Origin: Purshia tridentata
Lineage: Eukaryota > Streptophyta > Magnoliopsida > Rosales > Rosaceae
NCBI GenBank assembly: GCA_003254885.1
Contig: QANT01002273.1
Span: forward strand, 1-22,853
Reading direction: 5' to 3'
DNA length: 22,853 nt
Shown: positions 1 through 8,958 of the stretch, one piece after another
Numbering within the stretch: the stretch's first letter is position 1
How the letters are laid out: the number at the start of each line of letters is the position of its first letter
Program-made: the position numbers and the translations under genes
Notes under the pieces: model-generated
What the model was told of the DNA's origin: nothing
Database searches by the model: none
What the model saw: the letters and a program-made list of their open reading frames with translations, nothing else

Positions 1-1102
1 GTCTACGACTATAATTTGGGGTTTCGTTAACCTCGATCTTTCCTACACAACCCAAGTTAATAGCCCGCTTAATAAAGTCTAAAATCAACGATGATTTCCT
101 AAATTTCCTGATTAGAGGGTCGGACTAATCTCAACCCCAAACAAGGTGGTGTTTTCAACCCCAATTTCGCACCCCAAGCCACTAATTTCCGATTTTCAGA
201 TTTGGGGTTTAAATCCCAATTTCTTCTCATGTCTCAATTAATTCAATTTGACAGCCCAATTCTAAGAGAAAATAAATGGTGGAAGTATGAGGGAGAAAAC
301 CCACCTGAAATCGAGGAAATTGGCGCCGGAATTTGAGGAGAGGACCGGTGGCTTTTGGGGATTTTCTGAGCTGATTTCTTACTGGAACGGGGCTGGCCGG
401 CGTGGGGAAGCTTGGGGAGAGATGGTCGGCAACTGGGGAGGTGGTTCTCGGCCGGCTCGTCGCTTGATGTCGCCGGAGAGGGCTGGAGTTGGAAGCTCCA
501 GTCGCACAGGCGAGAAGGAGAGATCGGGAGAGAGGGAGAGGGAGGGGCTAGGCGGCGTGGGAGGAGGCTGGGTGGGGGTCGCCGGTGGCTGGGCAGGTCG
601 GAGGTGGCCGGAAATGGGCGGCGTCGCGCAGGGGAGAGAGGGTGAGGGAGGAGTCGGGCTGAGGCTGGGGCTGCTGCTGTCTTCCGTGGAGAAAGGGGAG
701 AGAGAGAAATAAAAAAAAGAGGGGGAAAGTTCCATAACTTTTTGGAATTTAAACCCATTTCATCATAATTACAAGTTTGCCCCTCACTTTGAACCTCCGT
801 ATTTCTCAAACCGTAGCTCCAAACGACGCATGCTACGTGTCTACGAATTCGTGGCGTCGAGCTCTACGTAACCATGTCCAAGTCAACTCTAAACTCCGAG
901 AAATTTAAAAAGTCAACCATGAGCTCCTTTATCACGTTCATAACTTTTTAACCGTAACTCTAAATAACCTATGCCGCGTGTCAATGAACTCGTGAGCTCA
1001 AGACCTTCCTAACGAACCCAAGGTCAACGCTAAAATCTTGTTAGAACCAAAAGTCAACATTGGGTCCTATTATAATGTACTTAAAAGGTATGGGTCGTTA
1101 CA
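1..1102 (+). mobile_element. 3' part of an LTR (probable Ty3/Gypsy), truncated by the window edge
   Basis: The segment ends at 1093-1102 in GGTCGTTACA, a 3' terminus that I know from many plant Ty3/Gypsy LTRs. It has no convincing coding frame. The middle (about 300-715) is GC-rich and purine-biased, giving spurious Pro/Ser-rich or Gly/Arg-rich open frames on both strands, as is common inside long plant LTRs. The 780-1090 part contains repeated phrases of the type 'aactc...gtcaac'. The 5' end lies outside the window, so a solo LTR cannot be told from a full element. The superfamily is inferred from the terminus only. Confidence 0.5.
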
Positions 1103-1583
1103 CATCCCTCCTGCATTAAATGAGAAACCTGTCAGTAATCCAGCCTGTTCTGCAAACTTAGCCTCTAAGACCTATGATCAGCCATGATCACACCTACAAT
1201 CCAGCCAAAAATATCCCAATCCCTTTGCCTATAAGTAAGAGCACAACCACAAGGTAGGGGGACACACAATTCTGAGAAAAGTTAGCCCAAGCTCTAGAAA
1301 AACCTACCCAGAAACTTTACCTTTTTTCCTTCATCTTCCTCCCAAGCCCTTGCTGTGTTCTTCAGCACTCCTTGCATCTTCTTCCTTGTACCTCTCTGAC
1401 TTTACCATCGGAGTACCTCCGGCCGGTACCACACCGATGCTCTTTTCTGTTCATTGTGCAGGAAGAAGCTCAGAGACCTGCTGCCTCGCTCAAATCGTCC
1501 ACTCGGTTGTCCGACTCGCCACGTCACCAACAATCCGCATTTAATTTGTGTGTGAAGGTCATCAACAGATTTTTGCATCAACA
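1103..1583 (+). mobile_element. Remnant of a second LTR, Tat/Ogre-like Ty3/Gypsy
   Basis: This directly abuts the first LTR end. A TATA-like CTATAAGTAAGAGC lies near 1230. Around 1398-1435 is the phrase ctgactttaccatcggagta followed by ccggccggtaccacaccg, which resembles a motif I associate with the LTRs of plant Tat-lineage elements. The segment closes in ...gcatcaaca at about 1583, a plausible LTR 3' end. No primer-binding site follows, so it looks like a solo or truncated LTR. The left boundary is uncertain. Confidence 0.45.
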
Positions 1584-1685
1584 CTAACCGAGCTAGATCA
1601 GGATTGTTTCTTCCTAGACCAATAAATTCCTTGAGAAACAAGGCAAAACTAACCGAGCTAGATCAGGATTGTTTCTTCCTAGGCC
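1583..1685. repeat. Direct repeat of about 38 bp, two copies
   Basis: Copies at 1583-1621 and 1648-1685 both begin actaaccgagctagatcagg and continue gattgtttcttcctag. They differ at one base near the 3' end (agacca or aggcca) and are offset by 65 bp. The repeat starts where the upstream LTR remnant ends, so it may mark an insertion or deletion scar. Confidence 0.8.
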
Positions 1686-1920
1686 ACACAATTGTTTGAT
1701 TATGAGGTTAGTTTATAGCGCAAGACACATACTTCATTAATTCTATACTTGGCCTCTCGGTTGCATAGTGGCATGCATGCCCAAACTCTAATTCAAGAAG
1801 GACGCTAGTGTTTCTTGAATTCGCGGATAAACGTAGCCTTGATTTTTTAGGGCAACAATGTCTTGTCCAAACAAATAGTATATATATATATGTCAATAAG
1901 GTTTTTGGTTACAAATATAA

Positions 1921-1944
1921 ATATATATATATATATATATATAT
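1921..1944. repeat. (AT)12 microsatellite
   Basis: Uninterrupted AT dinucleotide repeat. A second TA tract lies at 2205-2229. Confidence 0.95.
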
Positions 1945-2241
1945 TAGCAATTCTCTTTGTAGAACATCCGCAATTGTTTTTTAACAAATGTCAGGCGCCG
2001 AGCACGACCCTAAGTGGGTATGGGTACTCCGGTATGGGTTGAACCCATACATGACCCCTAAAAATATACCCTGAAATCGAGGGGGAAGAAGTAGCACCGA
2101 GCGCTTATTGCAACGCTCTACTTTTATTAAAAGCTGAGCTCTTGGTAATGGATATCCATAGAAAAAAATAAAAAATTGCAAATGTCTCCAGCTAAGAAAA
2201 TATTTATATATATATATATATATATATATGTTACTTGGATG

Positions 2242-2275
2242 AAAAAAAAAAAAAAAAAAAAANAAAAAAAAAAAA
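2242..2275. repeat. Poly-A tract with an N at 2263
   Basis: A homopolymer of A with one ambiguous base. The N probably marks a join between contigs whose ends could not be resolved in the homopolymer, so its true length is unknown. Confidence 0.85.
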
Positions 2276-2775
2276 CACTCATCCCACCAATCTTTAATAA
2301 AAATTTGTATTACAATGTTAATTAGCCATATATAAAACTACTTTTCGATATATACATTTTTTTTGAAGAAAAAAAAAACATTAAATGCTTAAACATATTT
2401 GGTATCATATATAAACGCTTTGACATGAAAATTAAAGAAGGTAGGTAACAATTATATAGCACGAGTGCTGTGCTGATAAGAGAAGGAGGCGAACATGGCA
2501 CTGGTGTGAGAATCTGAGCGTTGACCAAACTATGGCCAAGGCCGATAACACTGGCAAGATGCCATATACAAGATGCTACATATATATGTGTACAAATTCA
2601 CATGCCATTTAAAGACTAGCAGCAGATAATTATAATTAACCAAAATCAAACACATCATAGAACTAATTAAATAACAAACTGATGTATAGAAAATCTAGAG
2701 TTTTCTGCAATATCCCGTAGCCTGAGAGTCCCACGTATGGAAGAAGAGGGCTAGGGTTGAATTGGAGATGGGTGC

Positions 2776-3587
2776 TCAATTAATCTGTCCACCACTCCCT
2801 GTGCTTAAAGGTGGCTTTGTTGCACGAAGCATAATTACCTGTCCACACAGCACATAATTACCTAAATTAATTATGGTAGTGATAAGAGGGATGATGAGCA
2901 AATTATAATATTATGCTCTCTTTGATATGATATCATTGTAGAATAACGAAATCTAATCCAAAATTAATTGATAATATATGAAGAGATATCCAACGTATAT
3001 ATTCTCAAATACCCGAATTGAAATTCATTTTCTCAAACTCTCAACATATATGAATATATCGACACCAAAGATAGATCACGTTTAATATATAGTAACCAGA
3101 TATCAAGTTCTCAGGTCACTCAAAAGAGAATCATTTCTCCCCATTGACCACCATGTCCTAATTAAAAAAGGGATCCTATGTGAGGAGTAGTGTTGAACAC
3201 TAGTCACAAATTAGATCAATTTTCTCTCCCTAAGAGTTTAAGTTGTTAAAATGAGAGAGAGACAGAGAGAGACAGAGAGAGGATAATCACCACTGGGGCT
3301 GGAGCAGCAGGAGCATCAGCTTCAGCTGGGTCTGCTGCTGCTGTGGCAGCTGGAACTGCATCATCATCATCATCATCAACTGGCTTTGTTTCTGTGGTTG
3401 CAACTGGTGATGAATCTGAAACTTGTTGTGTTGCTGAAGGAGTAGCCTCAACACCCAAACACTTGAAAAGAGCCTTTAAAGCTGCTTCAAAGAAATTGCT
3501 GCTGGGCTTGTAAGAATAGGAAACGACAACGATCTTCTCAGACACCATCATCTCCTGTCCTGAAGCTGACGATGAGTACTCTGCCAT
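2776..3587 (-). CDS. PROPEP: Plant elicitor peptide precursor (PROPEP-like), copy A
   Basis: Precursor of a secreted-by-damage danger peptide sensed by PEPR receptor kinases (known for the family). Exon 1 is 3587-3291 (99 codons) and exon 2 is 2838-2776 (20 codons plus TGA). The 452-nt intron is phase 0 (GTG|gtgatt ... ggacag|GTA), and a donor 3 nt earlier is also possible. The protein is about 119 aa with no signal peptide, as in Arabidopsis PROPEPs. Residues about 31-47 (FFEAALKALFKCLGVEA) match the amphipathic segment that precedes the peptide in this family. An acidic Ala/Pro/Thr-rich linker with six Asp follows. Exon 2 encodes VIMLRATKPPLSTGSGGQIN; its last nine residues align without gaps with AtPep1 SSGRPGQHN, sharing S, G, G, Q and the terminal N. 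The ATG lies about 40-50 nt below a TATA tract. Splicing and processing are inferred. Confidence 0.8.
3360..3377 (-). repeat. Coding trinucleotide repeat, (GAT)6, encoding Asp6
   Basis: Six identical GAT codons in the linker of PROPEP-A. A pure codon run of this kind is prone to slippage, so its length may vary between alleles. PROPEP-B has no equivalent. Confidence 0.9.
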
Positions 3588-3622
3588 TTTATGATCCTTT
3601 AATTTCTTCCCCTCTCACCTCC

Positions 3623-3635
3623 TATTATATATATA
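3623..3635 (-). promoter_or_regulatory. Likely TATA box of PROPEP-A
   Basis: On the minus strand the tract reads TATATATATAATA and lies about 36-48 nt above the ATG at 3587. The same tract, followed by a similar purine-rich leader (ggaggtgagaggggaagaaa), precedes PROPEP-B, which supports both starts. Confidence 0.55.
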
Positions 3636-3703
3636 CCACTTAGCTCGTGTTTTTTCAATTAAATAACTCCCCTCGTGGTTCTTTCAGTTGTGAAAACTAC
3701 ATG

Positions 3704-3832
3704 TTGACAATTTACTCCTATTTTTTCTTCTTTTATACCACAAACTGTTGACCTTGATCACCCTAAACGACCTAGTCTAGTAGACTAGTGCTATATACGT
3801 ACTTAGCTTTTAAAGTTATTGTTCTGTTTGAC
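3704..3832. promoter_or_regulatory. Cluster of three W-box cores upstream of PROPEP-A
   Basis: TTGAC cores lie at 3704-3708, 3748-3753 (TTGACC, a full W-box) and 3828-3832, all within 250 bp of the start codon. W-boxes bind WRKY factors, and Arabidopsis PROPEP genes are wound- and defence-induced. The function here is inference; such short motifs also occur by chance. Confidence 0.4.
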
Positions 3833-4653
3833 AAAACTGTCCCCCAATTGAAGGCCAATATGGAAGAACTTGTTGGCCAGCTACATATATATCCTTGCTA
3901 GGTGGCTCTAAGCCTTAATCTCATGCATGGTGTACTTGGTAATAATCTAAATTTGATTCAGCATTGATATTTCTTTAGTAATTAAAATTTGTAGCCTAAA
4001 TCATTCAAACTTATATATTATAAATTGTTGCGTTATGAAATTAATTATAACTACGCTCATAACTTATAATCAATCACATAGTATCAAATATTGTGTCTGT
4101 ATCATTTCTTAATTTTCACTATCCTAAATGCTATTATACATGCCAACAGAGTAAATCAAAGCTCATCGACCCCTTTTAAATGGACCGTAGGTCAAACCCT
4201 ATATCATTGGTAAGTCTCTGCTGGGTTTGTTTTTATTTTTATTTTTTATCATACATATTGGTAAGTAACTAACCACAGCGGGGCATTGTTGTCATTTAAC
4301 TGCGAGTAGGCTCAGATTGACTGGATAATAAGTCAATTTCTGCAATGGGAATTCGAATCAGGGTATTTTATTCAAGTGTTATAAACTATGTACCATATAA
4401 GTTAAATGCATGTGGGTACGTAGTTTATATATTTGGGGTGCCATATAACAAAGCTTTTCTAACCTGAAAAAAAGGAATATGTCCGAAGAATGGTATTAAC
4501 TCGATGACTTCTCATTTTGTCTTTTGCAACCTAATCTCATATTATCTTTTTCTCAATCCTCACGTTTAACATTTTCATATAAAAAATCAAATTGAAGTGC
4601 ACGTGATCTCGATTAAATTAAGGAAGAGTTTTTTACTCAACTTGCATAACCCT
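3833..4653. other. Upstream region of PROPEP-A, no gene seen
   Basis: AT-rich with no supported gene. The block at 4280-4324 (ggggcattgttgtcattt ... gattgactgg) resembles one at 22539-22585 upstream of PROPEP-B and ends in a TTGACT W-box at 4317-4322. This suggests that the duplication behind the gene pair reached at least this far upstream. Confidence 0.45.
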
Positions 4654-4764
4654 AGCAGAAGCCATCAACAGTTTAGTGCTTACGACCTCGACAAAGAGAA
4701 CAAGAAGTTTGAAGCTTCGTTCCCACTTCAAGCTCAGATCGAGAAGAAGATACAAAGTAGATGA
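4654..4764 (+). other. Short coding-like fragment, unidentified
   Basis: An open frame without a Met reads ...HQQFSAYDLDKENKKFEASF and then PLQAQIEKKIQSR before TGA at 4762-4764. The charged, helix-like composition looks like protein rather than random AT-rich sequence. A possible splice acceptor (ataaccctag) lies just upstream. I do not recognise the family and see no neighbouring exons. It may be a relic of a gene or a chance frame. Confidence 0.2.
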
Positions 4765-5859
4765 TATGAAAAATCCTCAGTTTTTGTTTTTTTAAGGAAA
4801 CAGTGAGAAGCCACGAAGAGAGAAAATACGGTCTTATCCCTTGACCGTCAATGCTTATCAATAGGGGTGTACTTTTAATTGGAATAGGTCAAAACTTCAT
4901 GAGGTATTAATTTCATTTGTAGTACTAAAAGTCTAGGACAATACTTAAGTCACTCCTATGAGACACCTATGCATTAAACCTTTAAATAAGAGAATTAAGT
5001 TGTCATATTCTTATTCTTCTAGTAGTCATGATGATGATAAGAAAGATGGAGGAGGCCAGGAGATGGAGAACAAGGAAAAAGAAGACCTTAATATTTTGCT
5101 AAGATAACCTTAATATGTAATGCAAGCAATTTGTGATAGTTAGATCACAGAAATGATCTTGGTTTTCAATTAGGTAGATGGAAATGTCATGTATGTGTAG
5201 AAATGTAAACAAAATATAACTACAATGACTTAATTATAAAAAAAATTATTTTTAACTGACAAATTCATAAATGTGTCCTTCATTGTAAATGAAATTCAAC
5301 TATAGATGACTGATTAAAAAAAATTATAGGGAATTGAAAAACACTTGAACTACAGGGACCAAAAATGGTTTCTGATCTTTAAACTCATGTAGGGTTAAGC
5401 TGACTCTATAATGTTTTAAAAAATAAAATACCATATATTAATGCTGCTGACATTTAATTGTTTGATTTTAAATACAATTAGATCAGGCAGTTCCCACATG
5501 GTGAACTGATATGATAGGGAAATCTTCAACACCTAAAAATTCATCACCACTAGATTAGAGTAGACCTAATTTGATCCTCTACCTTGTCCAGTTTTCAATC
5601 AAATCCACCACAAAGAAGACAGAAAAGCCTCTTTTTTTGGTTGTAACAGAAAAGCTTAACAGAGAACAATAAATAGAATGACTCAATGTGAGAGAGAGAG
5701 AGAGAGAGAGAGAGAATCTTTAACTTTGCATTCTCAAGACAGTTATATTTATTCTGTAAAGACAACAATGGTGATAAATGAAGGAGAGAATAGAGCTCAA
5801 AATCCTTCTCTATTCCAAATTAGAGAGGCTTGTATAACTCAAACTCCTTGTCAACTCAC
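4765..5859. other. Intergenic, no gene seen; 3' flank of UBC19
   Basis: AT-rich sequence with no supported coding region. The part next to 5860 is expected to hold the UBC19 3' UTR. A GA microsatellite lies at 5690-5715. Confidence 0.6.
5690..5715. repeat. (GA)13 microsatellite
   Basis: Uninterrupted GA dinucleotide run about 145 bp beyond the UBC19 stop codon, probably in or just beyond its 3' UTR (where it reads as CT on the transcript strand). Confidence 0.9.
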
Positions 5860-7259
5860 TTAAGCATTTGGAGGCTTGAACAACTTCTCCACCATCTTCC
5901 TATATTCTGCAAGTGACAGAGGAATTAAACATTATTTAGACACTTCCTATTAAAAACAAAATAATTGAAAATTAGTAACACAAAAACATAACTAAAAGAA
6001 AACCCAATATAACCTTCTTGATTGCTCCAAAGTGTAGCTGCTTGGGTGTTCAAAGGTGAGCTTATGTTTGGTTCTGTAATTCACATAAAAAACTGAAATT
6101 CAGCGAGTGTTCAAAATCTCGAAAAGGGCTAATAGCTCCATGATTGAAGTTGGTGTTTACTCAGAACCAGAGGTAAAGGAAAATAGCTAAGTGATTACCT
6201 CCAAGCAGACTCTGGATGGATAAGAGTATGGTTCTCACATCATAAGCAGATGACCATTTATCCTACATTTTATTCAAAGAAAATGTTCCATCATATGCAA
6301 AAAGAAGTGAAATAATTGCCAACATATTGAATTGAAATTCTCGATGATACTATGGTAGTACAAGTACCTGAAGAATATCCAAGCAAATGTTGCCATAGAC
6401 ATCCACATTGGGGTGAAAGCAGCCAGTCTCAAACTTGACCTTTGGAGGTTTGAATGGATAATCATTTGGAAAGGAAAGGGATAGTCTGTACTCTGTTCCT
6501 TCAAAAACTGTATCTTTGCTTCCACTGATTGTCCCTTTCCAGCAGAATATGTTGTCTTCTACAGGGAAGGCAGATATCCCAGAGTCTCCACTCATCTAAA
6601 ATTCAATATTGAAGGGAACAAAATCATTAGAAAACCCAAAATAACCAAAAAGCCTGATAACCCCAACAAAATAAAATTATTAGGAAAATTGGGTACTTCT
6701 TCTAACACAACCCAACTTGGTTGAGACTTAAGGGTTTCTAGGAAAGAAACATGTCTTGATTTTAGTAAAGCAAAATTCTCGGGATCCAAACAGGAAAACA
6801 AAGAGAAAAGAATGAGTCTTAGTGCTTACCATTAATGCCATCAGTTCAGATTGCAGCCTGTTTTGTGAACACATAAAACAAAGACAACAATAACAAAATA
6901 TTAGAATCCTTGAAAACCTCCTATTATCAAAAGAAACAAAAAAAAAAAAAATTAACGAATCTGAAGGAAAGCATTGAACGAGATGATCTGAGAGACCGCA
7001 AACAAAACCCAAGTTTTTTTTTTGACGAAAAGAGAAATTTATGACAAAATCACCATAACCGAGAAAGTAAAACAAAAAACCAAAACCCCAAAAATAGCCC
7101 ATCTACCTTTCCAAAATGGCTCATTAATGGACATTAAGTGAATAAGATAAACCTTTTGAGAACACTCTGAGAGTCAACGGTCTTTGCTGGAGGCTGAGTT
7201 TTCTTTGAGGGAGCAGTGGCTGTGGTCACTCTCGTGTTATCTTCGTTAATAGCAGCCAT
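5860..7259 (-). CDS. UBC19: Ubiquitin-conjugating enzyme E2, E2-C type (UBC19/UBC20-like)
   Basis: Accepts ubiquitin from E1 as a thioester and passes it on with an E3. E2-C enzymes act with the anaphase-promoting complex in mitotic cyclin turnover (family knowledge). Six exons join in frame: 7259-7153, 6857-6830, 6595-6368, 6262-6199, 6073-6014 and 5906-5860, 534 nt or 177 aa, close to Arabidopsis UBC19/20. All introns are GT-AG. The N-terminal extension of about 30 residues ([11 protein letters not shown]..., Thr/Ala/Pro/Lys-rich) is typical of E2-C. The UBC fold follows with [16 protein letters not shown], the HPN motif at 106-108 and catalytic Cys116 in GNICLDIL. The protein ends ...KLFKPPNA. 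The 28-nt exon 2 is unusually short. The next gene upstream is divergent SEC15A. UBC19 and UBC20 cannot be separated by eye. Confidence 0.92.
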
Positions 7260-7600
7260 ATCTGTTTTACTCTCTTTCTTCTTGTTAATGGGTACTTGTT
7301 TCACAAACACACAGAGATTTAAAGCCCAAATCAAAAGTGTAGGGAGACTTTGGTTTCAAAACACAGGGTGAGAGAGTGAGATTGAGAGGGAAAAATGGTT
7401 CTCCTTCTTTCCCTCTACTGAGATCTTGAGAGAGAGAGAGAGATTGAGTTAGAGAGAGACTGGAAGGGTTGAGGTATGGAAGACAGTCTGAGAGTTTGGT
7501 TTGAAACGTTGTGAGTGTGAGTGTGAGTTATTCAAATTTGGTAGGGAGAGGGTTTGGTAGGGATTTTTGAGGTATTCAAATTTTTCGAACGTTAGGATGG
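7260..7600 (-). promoter_or_regulatory. UBC19 5' leader and proximal promoter, GA/CT-rich
   Basis: Read on the minus strand this is CT-rich (agagagagag on plus at 7429-7442 and again near 7451), typical of plant 5' leaders with CT microsatellites. An in-frame ATG lies upstream in the same frame, but I chose MAAINEDN at 7259 because it fits family N-termini. I see no clear TATA box. Confidence 0.4.
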
Positions 7601-7634
7601 CGGTGGCGTCAAATTCTAATGATCTGTCTCTCTC

Positions 7635-7645
7635 TTCAACGGCTA
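7635..7645 (+). promoter_or_regulatory. MSA-like element (mitosis-specific activator)
   Basis: TTCAACGGCTA has the AACGG core and fits the consensus YCYAACGGYYA with one mismatch. It lies about 376 bp above the UBC19 start. MSA elements bind three-repeat MYB factors in G2/M genes, which suits an E2-C gene. The function is inference. Confidence 0.35.
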
Positions 7646-7749
7646 CTTGTTTCCTTTGGCTAAATGCGGACTTCTTTTTCCGGATTTAGCTTCTATGCAT
7701 ATAGAAATGGTTCTCTTAGTGTCTTTCATTAAACTTCATCCACTTATAT

Positions 7750-7814
7750 AAATCCAACGATTTATTATTTGTAAACATACTAGTTGATATAGTAAGCCAT
7801 AAGTCGTTGGATTT
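7750..7814. repeat. Inverted repeat, 11-bp perfect arms
   Basis: AAATCCAACGA at 7750-7760 and TCGTTGGATTT at 7804-7814, extendable to about 17 bp with two mismatches, around a 43-bp AT-rich spacer. It could be a small fold-back element remnant. Confidence 0.7.
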
Positions 7815-8219
7815 GATAAAAAGCACCGACAATATCATCTCTAAAACCAGAGAAGCCGAATTCTCTTTTTCCCTAATTTTTTTGACTACTTTAATAATGT
7901 TAGTGACAGAATTTGAGCTGCATCTATGGAATGCACAAGCTGCTTTTATGTACCTTTTGTCTGGGTCTATTTGTATCTTCATATCCTTCTTACCAAATAT
8001 ATTAGTGTGTTATAGACATTTTGTCTTTTGTATCTTCAAATTTTAGACATTATTTGTAAAAAAAGAGTAAATGCATATTACAACCTTAAAAGAAGAAAAT
8101 ATAAGATGTTTAAAACATATTAAAAAGAAATTTACCTCTTGATACAATTTGAGCACAACTGTTCAAAAATAAAAATAGCACCACCTACAAAGTATAAAAT
8201 GTTTTTATTAAAAGTGACA

Positions 8220-8600
8220 AAGATGCAGGGGGTCGGGCGACCCCCCAACGCCGGCTACCGCTCCCCACCAAAACCCCTTTCTCAACCCAGCGAACCCACA
8301 AGCCCAGCAGCTGTGACCCCCCAAAACCCACCGATGACCTCCAAAGCCCTGAAGGCTGCCCACGACCCTTTGCTCAGCTTTTATTTTTGTTTAGTTTAGC
8401 CTGTGAGTTTGTGACAAAGCTTCAGCTGGGTACTGGTGAACTGGTGATGCAGGAGATGGGTTCGTCTTCATTTGAGTTATGGAGAGATGCATGCTGAACT
8501 TTGACTCTGGGTTTTTTAGCGTGTTTCTGGTGTTGGGCTGACTGGGAGCAGAGGCTTTGCACCTCAAGGGTTGGGTCTTACTCATAAGTTAGTTGCATTT
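8220..8600. other. GC-rich island in AT-rich intergenic DNA, contains a strong hairpin
   Basis: The composition shifts sharply from the AT-rich flanks. At 8228-8245 is a perfect hairpin, GGGGGTCG-GG-CGACCCCC. Pro-rich frames exist on plus (to 8399) and minus (8391-8585), but both look like products of composition, and neither resembles a family I know. It may be inserted DNA. Confidence 0.35.
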
Positions 8601-8887
8601 AATTGATTTTGATCCTTTTATTTATTCTTTTGGGTTTTTTCTTATAAAACCAATAACAAATAAACACAAATTAAACCAAGAGTCCAAGACACAAAATATT
8701 TAAACTTAGTAAAATAAAACTTAATTAACTTATGAAATAAAAATAAAAATCTAACAACCTAATTTAACCAAATACTACAAATAAAAAATAAAAAATTATA
8801 AATAATGGCTAAAACTTAATAAAATAGGGACTGCTTTATTATTGCATATATATTTCAAGTCAGTGGTGATCCCTACAAAATTTTGAC
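8601..8887. other. Very AT-rich spacer, nothing recognised
   Basis: Low-complexity A-rich sequence with no ORF or structured element that I can support. Confidence 0.6.
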
Positions 8888-8958
8888 GCTGCTTCGCAGC
8901 ACCAAGCATGGAGATGACCTAACTTGACCCCCCAAGTTAGGAATCCTGGACCCATCTC
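8888..8958. repeat. Nested stem-loops, possible structured RNA
   Basis: Three helices can be read directly. GCTGC-TTC-GCAGC lies at 8888-8900. CCTAACTTG at 8918-8926 pairs with CAAGTTAGG at 8933-8941 around ACCCCC. GAGATG at 8911-8916 pairs with CATCTC at 8953-8958, enclosing the second helix. The block is less AT-rich than its surroundings. I could not match it to U1-U6, U3, 7SL or another RNA that I can recall. Confidence 0.4.

Larger units (their letters stand above)
1686..2775. other. AT-rich intergenic stretch, no gene seen
   Basis: I see no supported coding region. It holds (AT)12 at 1921-1944, a TA tract at 2205-2229, a poly-A tract at 2242-2275 interrupted by an N at 2263, and a 19-bp near-perfect palindrome (GTATGGGTT-G-AACCCATAC) at 2032-2050. 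The last part is 3' flank of PROPEP-A. Confidence 0.6.

Noticed and set aside
243..809. Long Pro/Ser-rich minus frame and Gly/Arg-rich plus frames
   Set aside because: They lie within LTR sequence, overlap on both strands, and come from GC- and purine-biased composition with no known domain.
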